Below are positions 8,605 to 17,785 of a stretch of 64,000 nucleotides of DNA, piece after piece. Below the pieces are notes generated by a model. That model ran no database searches. It saw nothing but the letters and a program-made list of their open reading frames with translations, and had not been told where the DNA came from. A program made the position numbers and the translations under genes. This DNA comes from CAITWD01 sp963727285 (GTDB lineage Bacteria; Actinomycetota; Thermoleophilia; Miltoncostaeales; Miltoncostaeaceae), in assembly GCA_963727285.1 (NCBI GenBank), contig CAVSFF010000009.1:992001-1056000 (forward strand), read 5' to 3'. Position 1 is the first letter of the stretch; each line of letters starts with the position of its first letter.

Positions 8605-9620
8605 GTTGGCTCGTACCTCACAAGACTCGCGGCCCACGTCAGGCCGGCACCGAACCCCACCATCATTACCCGCATTCCCGGCGTCAACACGCCGGCGTCA
8701 CGTGCCTCGGCAAGTGCGAGCGGAATCGACGCGGCCGAGGTGTTTCCGTAGCGCTCGAGATTCCCGAACACCCGCTCCGGGGGGATTTCCAGGCGCCCGA
8801 CGGCGTGGTCGATGATGCGCTGGTTCGCCTGATGCGGCACCAGCAGGTCGATATCGTCCACGGTCATCTCGAGGCGCTCAAGCAGGCGGAGCACGGACTC
8901 TTCCATGACCCGCGTCGCGAACTTGAACACTTCGCGCCCGTTCATCTGGAGATAGGCGTCCGCATGGTCGAAGTCGACAGAAGCGGGGTGCCGGGTCCCC
9001 CCGACGGGAATCTGCAACTGATCACCCTTGGACCCGTCCGCGCCCAACTCGAAACCGAAGAAGCCCGACGGTCCGCCCCCGTCGTCGGCGGTCACCAGCG
9101 CCCCCGCGGCGGCATCGCCGAACAGCACGAAGGTGCTGCGGTCGTCGGGATTGACCATGCGGCTGAATAGCTCGGCGCCCACGACGAGCACCGACGTCGC
9201 CAGCCCCGATTCCACGAGGGCGACGGCCTGAGCCAGTCCGTAGATGAACCCACTGCACGCCGCCTGGATATCGAACGCGGCAGCCCCATGCGCGCCGATC
9301 GCATCCGCGGTCATCGCCGCCACGGACGGAAACAGCTGGTCGGGCGTACACGTCGGAACAATCAACACGTCGATGTCCTCGGCGCGACGGCCGGCGTTGG
9401 CAAGCACATCGATGGCGGCTTTGATCGCCAAGTCGCTCGTGGCCTCGTCGGGTGCCGCGATCCGCCGCTCACGAATCCCCGTACGGCTCATGATCCACTC
9501 GTCGGTGGTGTCCACGATCTTCTCGAGGTCGAGATTCGTGAGCCGGTGTTCCGGCGCGTAGTACCCCAGCGCGACGAGCCGGGCCCGACTGCGCCCGGCG
9601 GACCCGGGGACACCGATCAT
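8601..9620 (-). CDS. fabH: Beta-ketoacyl-ACP synthase III
   Basis: Starts each fatty acid chain by condensing an acyl-CoA primer with malonyl-ACP. The 339-residue protein has catalytic Cys122 in QAACSGFIYGL, His263 in VPHQANQRI and Asn293 in RYGNTSAAS. ATG at 9620 overlaps the fabZ stop by 4 nt and precedes a normal FabH N-terminus; an earlier in-frame start would lie inside fabZ. Primer choice (straight or branched) cannot be read from the sequence. Confidence 0.95.
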   Translation of the reverse strand: MIGVPGSAGRSRARLVALGYYAPEHRLTNLDLEKIVDTTDEWIMSRTGIRERRIAAPDEATSDLAIKAAIDVLANAGRRAEDIDVLIVPTCTPDQLFPSVAAMTADAIGAHGAAAFDIQAACSGFIYGLAQAVALVESGLATSVLVVGAELFSRMVNPDDRSTFVLFGDAAAGALVTADDGGGPSGFFGFELGADGSKGDQLQIPVGGTRHPASVDFDHADAYLQMNGREVFKFATRVMEESVLRLLERLEMTVDDIDLLVPHQANQRIIDHAVGRLEIPPERVFGNLERYGNTSAASIPLALAEARDAGVLTPGMRVMMVGFGAGLTWAASLVRYEPT

Positions 9621-10057
9621 CGTGCCGCCAGGCTTGCGTCGACGAATGCGAACGAGAGACTCGCCGAGCACGCCAGCTCGTCGCCGACCCGGGCTTCGCC
9701 CTCGGCCCAGCCCATCGGGCCCCGCTGACGCGTCATCTGCATGGCCAGCTCCAGCGTCTCACCCGGGCGGACCGGACGCCGGAAGCGCACACGTTCGATG
9801 CCCGCGAACAGCGCCAGCCGGCCGGCATTCGCCGGAAGGCTCATCGCCGCGAGGCCCGCCGTCTGGGCCAACGATTCGACAATCAACACGCCCGGGGTGA
9901 TGGGATTCCCCGGGAAATGACCTGCGAAAAACGGCATGTCGTCGCGAAGCGTCCAACGCGCCCGCGCAGAAACTCCCGGGACGAGTTCGAGAATCTCGTC
10001 GACGAGCAGAAAGGGGTCCCGATGCGGGAGCAGGTCTTTGGGGTCGGGCAGGCTCAC
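9617..10057 (-). CDS. fabZ: 3-hydroxyacyl-ACP dehydratase
   Basis: Dehydrates 3-hydroxyacyl-ACP to trans-2-enoyl-ACP. The 146-residue hot-dog-fold protein has the catalytic His47 in AGHFPGNPITPG and Glu61 in VLIVESLAQ. GTG at 10057 gives the standard LPHRDPFLLVD opening. It is the first gene of the fab-acc transcription unit (fabZ, fabH, fabD, fabG, fabF, phosphatase, accD, accA); the promoter should lie in the 111-bp divergent spacer shared with the GalT-like gene. No enoyl reductase is present in the cluster. Confidence 0.94.
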   Translation of the reverse strand: MSLPDPKDLLPHRDPFLLVDEILELVPGVSARARWTLRDDMPFFAGHFPGNPITPGVLIVESLAQTAGLAAMSLPANAGRLALFAGIERVRFRRPVRPGETLELAMQMTRQRGPMGWAEGEARVGDELACSASLSFAFVDASLAAR

Positions 10058-10106
10058 GACTGGGTTGTGATCCTAGCGAACGGCCGGACGGAGCATCGGT
10101 TTCGCG

Positions 10107-10125
10107 GCACGCTGCGATAGCGTGC
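10107..10125. promoter_or_regulatory. Inverted repeat in the divergent fabZ/galT-like spacer
   Basis: GCACGCT (10107-10113) and AGCGTGC (10119-10125) are perfect arms of 7 bp around the spacer GCGAT. The repeat sits in the only intergenic space that can hold promoters for both the fatty-acid operon and the GalT-like gene. It is a candidate regulator site. No known operator is recognised. Confidence 0.35.
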
Positions 10126-10168
10126 GCACGATGGTTGCCGACACCGACGCCGCGACACCGGTCGCCGT

Positions 10169-11098
10169 ATGAGCCCCACCCGCTGGGATCCCCTCACCGG
10201 TACGCCGATGCTCCTCGCCCCGGCGCGGACCACCCGCCCCCACGACACGGGCCGACGTGCGACCGACACCACGCAGTGCCCGTTCTGCCCCGGCGCCGAG
10301 GGTCAGACCCCGCGCGAGGTGTGGGCGGATCGACCCGACGGGTCGCCACCGGACGGGCCCGGCTGGCGGGTCCGCGCGGTGCCAAACCTGTTCCCCGTGC
10401 TGCCGCCCGAGGAGGGCGTCCACGAGGTCATCGTCAACACCCCCCGGCACGTCGTGGCACTGTGGGACCTCCACACCGACGAGCTCACGGCGGCCATCGA
10501 CGGCTGGGCCGTTCGCGAGGCCGCGACCCGTGCAGACCGGCGGGGCCTGACCCCGTTCTTGTTCGTCAACCAGGGCGCCGGCGCCGGCGCGTCCCTGCAG
10601 CATTCCCATGCACAGGTCATCGGCTTTCCGTTCGTTCCGCCGTCGCTAGCCCGCCGCCGCGCCGCCTTCGCCGACGCCACCGAATGTCCCGTGTGCAGGG
10701 AAATCGCGGATCCCGAGACGGCGCGGGTCACGGCGACCGAGACGCTGATGGCATGGTGTCCGGCCACGCCGCCGCTCTCCGGGTCGGTGCGGATCGCACC
10801 GTTGACCCACACCCCCGGCTGGCCCGATGCCCCCGGCGCAGACCTCGCGCCGCTCCTGCGCCCGGTGCTGCGGGCCCTCGCCGCCGTGGTCGGCACCGAC
10901 GCGCTCAACATCTGGCTCCACCGGTCGGATCAGCTCGATCGCCCGTACCACTGGCATCTCGAGCTCGTACCGCGCCGGGGCATGCTCGCGGGCATGGAGC
11001 TCGGTGCCGGCGTGCTGTCCCTCTTCGCCGAGCCCGAGGTCCTCGCGGCCGCCGTCTGCGCGCGCCTGGCGGCACCCGGGCACGGGGCCGGCAGCTGA
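10169..11098 (+). CDS. galT: Galactose-1-phosphate uridylyltransferase-like protein
   Basis: A 309-residue HIT-superfamily nucleotidyltransferase of the GalT family, which moves a nucleotide between a hexose-1-phosphate and a nucleotide-hexose. Zinc ligands C37-x2-C40 and a second pair C173-x2-C176 are visible. The active site reads H145-S-H147-A-Q149, and the C-terminal half has the second HIT-like strand HWHLELVPR. No other Leloir-pathway gene is near, so UDP-galactose use is inferred from the family only; related enzymes act on other sugar phosphates or ADP. It ends 1 nt before the gyrA stop on the other strand. Confidence 0.75.
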   Translation: MSPTRWDPLTGTPMLLAPARTTRPHDTGRRATDTTQCPFCPGAEGQTPREVWADRPDGSPPDGPGWRVRAVPNLFPVLPPEEGVHEVIVNTPRHVVALWDLHTDELTAAIDGWAVREAATRADRRGLTPFLFVNQGAGAGASLQHSHAQVIGFPFVPPSLARRRAAFADATECPVCREIADPETARVTATETLMAWCPATPPLSGSVRIAPLTHTPGWPDAPGADLAPLLRPVLRALAAVVGTDALNIWLHRSDQLDRPYHWHLELVPRRGMLAGMELGAGVLSLFAEPEVLAAAVCARLAAPGHGAGS

Positions 11099-11099
11099 A

Positions 11100-13613
11100 C
11101 TATTCGGTCGGCGCCTCGGACGACGGTTCGGGCAGATCACCCTCCGCCGACTCGACCGGGGTCTCATCGGCCTCCGACGGGTCATCATTGTCGAGCACGG
11201 CGGCGACCGTCGCGACCCGGTCGTCGTCAGGCAGGTCCATAAGACGCACACCCTCGGTGGAACGGCCCGTCTTGCGGACAGACTCCGCGTCGATCCGGAT
11301 GACCTGGCCGCCAAGGGAGATCAGCAGCAGCTGATGGCCTTCGCCGACTGGCCGGGCCGTGACGAGCTCGCCCTTGCGATCGGTCACCTTGATGGTGCGC
11401 ACGCCCTTGGTCGGTCGCCCCTTGCGCGGATAATCGGACATCGGGGTCCGCTTGCCGAAGCCGTTGCCGGTGACGACAAGGAGATCCTCCTCGTCGTGCG
11501 CAACGCACAGGGCGAGGACACGGTCGCCCTTGTCCAGGTTCATTGCCTTGACCCCACGCGTCTGGCGGCCCATCGGGCGCACCGACGCCTCGCTGAAGCG
11601 CGCCGCCTGGCCGCGGGCCGAGACGATGAGGATGTCGTCCTCGCCGTCGGTCATCTGGACGCCGACCAGTTCGTCGTCGGCGGTCAGGTTGATCGCGTAG
11701 ATCCCGGCCTCACGCAGGACGGTGTCATACGCCTTGAGCTCGGTCTTCTTGACCATGCCGTCCCGCGTCGCCAGCACGAGGTACCGGGCTTCGCCGTAGT
11801 TGCGCGTCGCGAACACGGCCCGGACTTCCTCCCCCTCCACGAGGGCCAGCACATTGCTGATGTGACGGCCGCGTGCATCGCGTGCCCCCTGCGGGAGCTC
11901 ATAGACCTTCTGACGGTAGACGCGCCCGCGGTTCGTGAAGAACAGCAGGTAGGCGTGCGTCGACGCGATGAACAGGTGGTCGATGTAGTCGTCGTCCTTG
12001 AGGCGCGCCCCGCGAAGGCCCTTCCCGCCACGTCGCTGCGACCGATACGTCGACACCGGCAGGCGCTTGATGTAGCCACCCCGGGAGATCGAGACGACCA
12101 TCTCCTCTTCGGCGATGAGATCCTCGAGGTCGATCTCGCCCTCGCCCGGAATGATCTCCGACCGCCGCTCGTCGGCAAACCGCTCGCGAAGCGCCAGGAT
12201 CTCATCGCGAATCACCGACATCACGCGGGCCTCATCGCCAAGAATCTCCCGCAATTCGGCGATTTCCGTCTGGAGCTGCTCGTGCTCCTTGCGAATGGTG
12301 TCGCCTTCAAGCTGCGTCAGTCGCTGCAGTCGCAGATCGAGGATCGCGCGTGCCTGCACCTCGGTCAGCGCGAACCGCGACATCAGCCCGCTGCGGGCCT
12401 CGTCGGGGTCTGCCGCGGCCCGAATCAGCGCGATCACCTCGTCGATGTTGCCCAGCGCGATCAGCAGGCCTTCGAGAATGTGGGCGCGAGCCTCGGCGCG
12501 GGACAGCCGGAAGCGCGAACGGCGGACGACCACTTCGCGCTGGTGATCCAGGTAATGGCCGAGGATGGCCCGCAAGCCGAGCGTTCTCGGGACGCCGTCA
12601 ACGAGCGCAATGGCATTCACGCCAAACGTGCTCTGGGCGGCGGTGTGCTTGAAGAGCTTGTTGAGGACGACCAGCGGCACCGCACCGCGCCGCAACACGA
12701 CCACGACCCGCGTTCCGTCGCGGCCGCTTTCGTCGTTGACGTCGCTGACCTCGGGGACGACCTTCTCCTCGGCGAGCTCGGCAATACGGCGGACGAGGTC
12801 GGACTTGTTGACCTGGTACGGAAGTTCCGTGAATACGATGGCCGTGCGGCCGTTGCGCAGCTCTTCGTTGTGCGCGCGCCCCCGAACGACGACGCGGCCG
12901 CGGCCCGTCTTGTAGGCGTCCACGATGCCCTGGCGCCCGACGATCAGCCCGCCTGTCGGAAAGTCCGGGCCCTGCACGTGCCGCATCAGCGCTTCGACCG
13001 GGATCTCCGGGTCGTCGATCATCGCGACGACCGCGTCGATGACCTCGGCGATGTTATGCGGCGGAATGTTGGTCGCCATGCCCACGGCGATGCCTGACGA
13101 CCCGTTGATCAGGAGATTCGGCAGCCGCGCCGGAAGGACGACGGGCTCGGTCCGCCGATCGTCGTAGGTCGGGATGACATCGACCGTGTCCTCGTCGATG
13201 CCCCGGAGCATTTCGACCGCGACCCGCGACAGGCGCGCCTCGGTGTACCGCATCGCGGCGGCGGGGAACTCGGTCGAGCCGAAGTTTCCCTGGCCGTCGA
13301 CGAGGGGGTAACGGGAGGCGAAGTCCTGCGCGAGCCGCACGAGGGCGTCGTAGATCGCCTGGTCGCCGTGGGGGTGGAATTCACCCATCACCCGACCGAC
13401 GATGTTGGCACTCTTGACGTGCGGGCGCTCGGGCTGGAGCCCCATGTCATCCATCGTGAACAGCACCCGGCGATGGACCGGCTTGAGCCCGTCACGGACG
13501 TCGGGGAGGGCCCGACCGACGATCACGCTCATCGCATAGTCGAGGTAGCTCGAGCGCATCTCGAGCTCGAGCTCGCGGAGCTCGATGCGCCCGTTGGGGT
13601 CTACCGTCGACAT
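11100..13613 (-). CDS. gyrA: DNA gyrase subunit A
   Basis: Breaks and rejoins DNA in the A2B2 gyrase complex that introduces negative supercoils. The 837-residue protein has catalytic Tyr123 in MRYTEARLS, and the C-terminal beta-pinwheel carries the GyrA box QRRGGKG, marking it as gyrase rather than topoisomerase IV. The acidic tail is normal. In the quinolone region (HPHGDQAIYD, 80-89) Gln85 stands where E. coli has Ser83; Asp89 matches Asp87. It is separated from gyrB by 38 nt and read in the same direction. Confidence 0.96.
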   Translation of the reverse strand: MSTVDPNGRIELRELELEMRSSYLDYAMSVIVGRALPDVRDGLKPVHRRVLFTMDDMGLQPERPHVKSANIVGRVMGEFHPHGDQAIYDALVRLAQDFASRYPLVDGQGNFGSTEFPAAAMRYTEARLSRVAVEMLRGIDEDTVDVIPTYDDRRTEPVVLPARLPNLLINGSSGIAVGMATNIPPHNIAEVIDAVVAMIDDPEIPVEALMRHVQGPDFPTGGLIVGRQGIVDAYKTGRGRVVVRGRAHNEELRNGRTAIVFTELPYQVNKSDLVRRIAELAEEKVVPEVSDVNDESGRDGTRVVVVLRRGAVPLVVLNKLFKHTAAQSTFGVNAIALVDGVPRTLGLRAILGHYLDHQREVVVRRSRFRLSRAEARAHILEGLLIALGNIDEVIALIRAAADPDEARSGLMSRFALTEVQARAILDLRLQRLTQLEGDTIRKEHEQLQTEIAELREILGDEARVMSVIRDEILALRERFADERRSEIIPGEGEIDLEDLIAEEEMVVSISRGGYIKRLPVSTYRSQRRGGKGLRGARLKDDDYIDHLFIASTHAYLLFFTNRGRVYRQKVYELPQGARDARGRHISNVLALVEGEEVRAVFATRNYGEARYLVLATRDGMVKKTELKAYDTVLREAGIYAINLTADDELVGVQMTDGEDDILIVSARGQAARFSEASVRPMGRQTRGVKAMNLDKGDRVLALCVAHDEEDLLVVTGNGFGKRTPMSDYPRKGRPTKGVRTIKVTDRKGELVTARPVGEGHQLLLISLGGQVIRIDAESVRKTGRSTEGVRLMDLPDDDRVATVAAVLDNDDPSEADETPVESAEGDLPEPSSEAPTE

Positions 13614-13651
13614 CTAGATCCCTTCCGCCCGACGGTGAGAAGTCATGCGGC

Positions 13652-16075
13652 CTATACGTCCAGGAAGCGCACGTTCTGCGCGTTCTGCTCGATGAACTGG
13701 CGGCGCGGCTCCACCTTGTCGCCCATCAGCGTCGCGAACAGATCGCCGGCCGACGCCTCGTCCTCCATCGTCACCCGCTGCAGGATCCGTCGCTCCGGGT
13801 CCATCGTGGTCTCCCAGAGCTGATCGCTGTTCATTTCGCCGAGCCCCTTGAAGCGGCTGAGCGTGATGCCCTCCCGGCACAGCTCCAGCACCGCCGCGCG
13901 GAGCGTGTCGTAGGTCGTCGCCTCGCGGACGCGGGAACCGCGCGTCACGTGGAACGGGGCCTGACCGACAAGCTCGTTCAGTCGAGCGCGGGCAGACGCC
14001 AGCTGTGACATGCCCCGCGAGCCGAACATCTCGAGCGTCAGCCGGGCGGAGCTGGCTTCACCGGTGCGCACGCGAATTGCCCGGGCGTCGACCGCACCGA
14101 CATCGGCATCGACATCGGCTTCAAGCCGGTAGCGATCGCCGGTGAGACCCCGGACCGAGGCTGCAAGCTCCTCCAGCGTCGCCGGCGTGAGCCCGACCAG
14201 CCCATGGGTCTGGACGAAATCGCAGGCCGCGATGCCGTAGTTGCCGCGGACGACCGACGCCCACGCCTCGTGCTCCCGGAGGACGCGCTGCATCCGCTGG
14301 AACTCCGTCTTGGTGAGGGCGGTGGGCTCGCCTCCCAGTGCGGTCACGCGAATGGAATCCAGGTTGCGATCGAGCAGCCACTCCTCGAGATCCGGCTCCT
14401 TCTCCATGTACTGCTCCTGTCCACCCTGCTTGACCTTGTACAGCGGCGGACAGGCGATGTAGACGAACCCGGCGTCGATGAGCCCGCGCAGGTGCTGGAA
14501 CAGGAACGTCAGGATCAGCGTCCGGATGTGGGCGCCGTCGACGTCGGCATCGGTCATGACGATCAGCTTGTGGTACCGCGCTTTGGCGATGTCGAAATCG
14601 TCGTCGATCCCGGTCCCGATCGCGGTGATCATCGCCTGGATCTCGATGTTCGAGAGCACCTTGTCGATGCGGGCCTTCTCGACATTGATGATCTTCCCGC
14701 GCAGCGGCAGGATCGCCTGAAAGGTCGACTGGCGTGCCCGTACCGCCGAGCCGCCGGCCGAGTCGCCTTCGACGAGAAACAGCTCGGTGCTCTCCGGGTC
14801 ACGGTCGCTGCAGTCGGCCAGCTTGCCCGGAAGGCCCCCGGAGTCGAGCGCACCCTTGCGCCGGGCGAGATCGCGCGCCTTGCGCGCCGCCAGCCGGGCC
14901 TGTGATGCGTTCACGGCCTTCGCGCAGATCGCCCGCGCCGTGGTGGGGTTTTCCTCGAAGTACTCGCTCAGCCCCTGATGGACGGCCTGGTTGACGAACC
15001 CGGCGATCTCGGAGTTTCCGAGCTTGGTCTTCGTCTGACCCTCGAACTGGGGCTCGCGGAGCTTGACCGACACGATCGCCGTCAGCCCCTCGCGCGTGTC
15101 CGCCCCCTCGAGGTTGTCGTCCTTGTCCTTCAGCAGCCCCTTCGCGCGGGCATAGTCATTGACGATGCGGGTCAGCGCCGTACGGACGCCCGTCAGGTGG
15201 GTGCCACCCTCGTGGGTGTTGATGTTGTTGGCGAAGGTGTAGACCGACTCGTTGAATGCCGAGGTCCACTGAAACGCGGCCTCGAGCGAGCCCTCCGGAC
15301 CTTCGGATTCGATCATGATGACGTCGCGGTGGAGCGCCTCGCGGCCGTGGTTGAGGTGGGTGACGAAGTCGATCAACCCACCTTCGTAGCAGTGGGTCTC
15401 CTCGCGACCCTCGCCTCGCTCGTCCACCAGGTGAATTGTCAGGCCTTTGGTGAGGAACGCGGTCTCGCGAAATCGCTTGGCCAGCACATCGAAGTCGAAA
15501 TCCGGCTCTTCGAAGATGTCCGGATCCGGCATGAAGCTGATCGTCGTGCCGGTGCGGTCGGTGGCTCCGCCCTGCTCGATCGCGCCCAGCGGCTCACCGA
15601 TCTCGTACCGCTGAGTCCAGAGATGCCCATCGCGGGCCACTTCGGCCGTCAGCGATTCCGAGAGCGCGTTGACGACGCTGAGGCCGACACCATGCAGGCC
15701 ACCGGAGACCTTGTATCCCTCGCCGCCGAACTTGCCTCCGGCATGCAAGACCGTCAATACGACCTCGAGCGCGCTGCGCCCGCCCTGTTCGGCCATCGCG
15801 GCGACAGGTATCCCGCGCCCATTGTCAACAACGGTGCAGGAACCGTCCGGGTGCAGCGTGACCTCGACGCGGTCGCAGTACCCCGCAAGCGATTCATCAA
15901 CAGAGTTGTCGACGACCTCGTAGACGAGATGGTGAAGCCCTCGCGGCCCGGTGGAGCCGATGTACATACCCGGTCGGCGCCGAACCGCCTCGAGCCCTTC
16001 GAGGACGGTGATGTCGGCTGCGTCGTATCCGGGACGCCCCTGCTGGTCTGTTGTCACGCGTCCTTTCGGCCACAC
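13652..16075 (-). CDS. gyrB: DNA gyrase subunit B
   Basis: ATPase subunit of gyrase. The GHKL domain shows EVVDNSVDE, DNGRGIP and GLHGVG; the TOPRIM domain shows EGDSAGGSA and TDADVDG, and the C-terminal KGLGEMN segment is present. At 807 residues (from 16075) it is longer than the roughly 640-residue short forms because of an insert after the TOPRIM metal site, before the tail. The start is uncertain: GTG at 16075, or GTG at 16057 six codons later, which has a weak AGGA just upstream. The gene lies between dciA and gyrA in the leftward origin block. Confidence 0.95.
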   Translation of the reverse strand: MWPKGRVTTDQQGRPGYDAADITVLEGLEAVRRRPGMYIGSTGPRGLHHLVYEVVDNSVDESLAGYCDRVEVTLHPDGSCTVVDNGRGIPVAAMAEQGGRSALEVVLTVLHAGGKFGGEGYKVSGGLHGVGLSVVNALSESLTAEVARDGHLWTQRYEIGEPLGAIEQGGATDRTGTTISFMPDPDIFEEPDFDFDVLAKRFRETAFLTKGLTIHLVDERGEGREETHCYEGGLIDFVTHLNHGREALHRDVIMIESEGPEGSLEAAFQWTSAFNESVYTFANNINTHEGGTHLTGVRTALTRIVNDYARAKGLLKDKDDNLEGADTREGLTAIVSVKLREPQFEGQTKTKLGNSEIAGFVNQAVHQGLSEYFEENPTTARAICAKAVNASQARLAARKARDLARRKGALDSGGLPGKLADCSDRDPESTELFLVEGDSAGGSAVRARQSTFQAILPLRGKIINVEKARIDKVLSNIEIQAMITAIGTGIDDDFDIAKARYHKLIVMTDADVDGAHIRTLILTFLFQHLRGLIDAGFVYIACPPLYKVKQGGQEQYMEKEPDLEEWLLDRNLDSIRVTALGGEPTALTKTEFQRMQRVLREHEAWASVVRGNYGIAACDFVQTHGLVGLTPATLEELAASVRGLTGDRYRLEADVDADVGAVDARAIRVRTGEASSARLTLEMFGSRGMSQLASARARLNELVGQAPFHVTRGSRVREATTYDTLRAAVLELCREGITLSRFKGLGEMNSDQLWETTMDPERRILQRVTMEDEASAGDLFATLMGDKVEPRRQFIEQNAQNVRFLDV

Positions 16076-16154
16076 ACGAACTTAGGGAACATCTTAGCAG
16101 TCCAGGTCGGCGCCCAGGGCGACGGATCTTGTGTATTTGCAGGTTATTCCGTGG

Positions 16155-16652
16155 TTATCCGCGGTCCTGTCTGTCCCAACTCCTGGCAATCGCCTCGGCC
16201 GCTGCGCGAGCAACGGCATCCCGGATGTCCGGATCCGCGATTTCCGAGGACATGCCGGCGGCGGCTTCTTCTGCCGCCTGGCGCGTCGCATCGGCGATCG
16301 GCGGGGGCGGGATCGGCGGCTGGTACTGGTCCGGCATCACGAGCGCGTGGTCCGCGATCACGGTATCGAGGCGGGTCAGCGGTGCGCCGGTCAGGTGCCG
16401 AAGGCGGTCCAGAAGGTCATCCGACACCGCGGCGAGCTGCTGCGCGCGAATCGCGTCTGTGCAGGCGATTGTCAGGACGCCGTTGCGTGACACGCGGGTG
16501 GGGATCGCGCCGGCACCGTCGGGACCGAGCTCCTGCCACGCCGCCACGAGGTCGACGGTTCCTGTCTTGGATGCCGCCCGCTGCCAACGTCCCACGAGGG
16601 ATGCGATCGGATACGCGTCGCGGCGGCGGCGGCGTCTATGCGGTACAGACAC
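16155..16652 (-). CDS. dciA: DUF721 / DciA-family protein
   Basis: DciA proteins interact with the replicative helicase DnaB and are thought to load it in bacteria without DnaC. This 165-residue protein has a basic N-terminus (a run of Arg), then the KH-like DUF721 core with the pattern G-x-L-x-I-x-C, the RAQQL segment and LTRLDTVIA. A proline stretch (PPIPPPP) and an Ala/Glu-rich helical tail follow. The only plausible start is GTG at 16652, which overlaps recF by 17 nt. The position between recF and gyrB is the usual one for this family. Confidence 0.8.
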   Translation of the reverse strand: MSVPHRRRRRRDAYPIASLVGRWQRAASKTGTVDLVAAWQELGPDGAGAIPTRVSRNGVLTIACTDAIRAQQLAAVSDDLLDRLRHLTGAPLTRLDTVIADHALVMPDQYQPPIPPPPIADATRQAAEEAAAGMSSEIADPDIRDAVARAAAEAIARSWDRQDRG

Positions 16653-17769
16653 CGTCGTGCACCCGAAATATCGTCGTGTCGCGTGAGGTGCCCAGCAGCG
16701 ACGCAGCCGGGTCCGCGGAAGTGATGATGACCTGTTCGTCCCCGTCCAATGCCGCCAGAAGGGCGGCGCGGCGATCCGGGTCCAGCTCGGAGAGAACGTC
16801 ATCCAGCAGCAGGATCGGGCCGCCGCCAGCCGCCCGCATCACATCGCGGTGGGCCAGCAGGATCGCCAGCGCGGCCGTCCGCTGCTCGCCCTGACTCCCG
16901 AGCCGTCGCAGGTCACGTCCCGCGGCGCCGATCCAGACATCGTCGCGATGCGGACCGGACGTTGTCATGCCGGCTGCGAGGTCGCGGGCACGGCGATCCT
17001 CGAGGTACGCCCGCAGCGCATCCTCCATCGCCCCGTCGGCTGTGTCGGCGATCGCCGACGGGGACGCCTCCCAGCGCAGGTCCCCGTCCGGTCCGCCGCC
17101 GAGGCGATCCAGCCAGAACGCGTAGCGTGGGGCGATTTCAGTGATCATCCGACGGCGCGCTGCCGACACGGCCGCCCCGTGGGCGGCCATCGTGGCTTCC
17201 CACGGAAACGCGGATCGAACATCGCCCGCGCCCGTGCGGGCGCGGCGAAGCAGCGCATTGCGTTGACTCAACGCCTCCTGGTAGGCGGCGAGATCCTCTC
17301 CAAACCGCGCTGAGACGGCTTCCAGGAGTCGGTCGAGAGAACGGCGTCGGGCGGCCGGGGGGCCCTTCACGGCGCGCAGTTCCTCGGGAACGAACACCAG
17401 CACGGCCCCGGGTCGGCGCCACACCTGGAGTTGGCGCACGCCGACGCCGTCGAGGGTCATCCGGCGACCGATGCCGGTTGCGTAGCCAATCTCTCGGCGC
17501 GTCAACCGACCCGGGTGGACAGGATCGGCGAAGTCCCCACCGACCCGGGCGGCGGGCGCACCGGTGCGCACGAGATCGGCCATCTGCGAACTGCGTGGGG
17601 ACACCCCCAACGTCGCCACGACAATCGCCTCGACAATCGATGTCTTGCCGGCACCGTTGGGCCCGTTGATCACAATCAGGCCTGGCGGAAACTCCAGCGA
17701 CAGGTGCGCCCAGCACCGGAGGTCGGTGAGCTCGAGTGCAGCGACGCGCCAAGGCACGGCACCGGCCAT
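16636..17769 (-). CDS. recF: DNA replication and repair protein RecF
   Basis: SMC-like ATPase that helps load RecA at gaps. The 377-residue protein has Walker A GPNGAGKTS starting at residue 36, the signature region GSQGEQRTAALA, and Walker B ILLLDDVLSELD. ATG at 17769 gives a normal RecF N-terminus after a short extension (the usual opening strand begins near residue 9). It follows dnaN by 16 nt and overlaps the 5' end of dciA. Confidence 0.94.
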   Translation of the reverse strand: MAGAVPWRVAALELTDLRCWAHLSLEFPPGLIVINGPNGAGKTSIVEAIVVATLGVSPRSSQMADLVRTGAPAARVGGDFADPVHPGRLTRREIGYATGIGRRMTLDGVGVRQLQVWRRPGAVLVFVPEELRAVKGPPAARRRSLDRLLEAVSARFGEDLAAYQEALSQRNALLRRARTGAGDVRSAFPWEATMAAHGAAVSAARRRMITEIAPRYAFWLDRLGGGPDGDLRWEASPSAIADTADGAMEDALRAYLEDRRARDLAAGMTTSGPHRDDVWIGAAGRDLRRLGSQGEQRTAALAILLAHRDVMRAAGGGPILLLDDVLSELDPDRRAALLAALDGDEQVIITSADPAASLLGTSRDTTIFRVHDGVCTA

Positions 17770-17785
17770 ACCATTCGTCTCCGCC

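Noticed and set aside
8605..8637. ATG at 8637 as the fabD start
   Set aside because: It would add 11 residues inside fabH; GTG at 8604 fits the GTGA overlap used throughout this operon and the normal FabD N-terminus.
10827..13097. A 756-codon plus-strand frame
   Set aside because: It is antisense to gyrA, a pattern expected in high-GC DNA; the protein has no family features.
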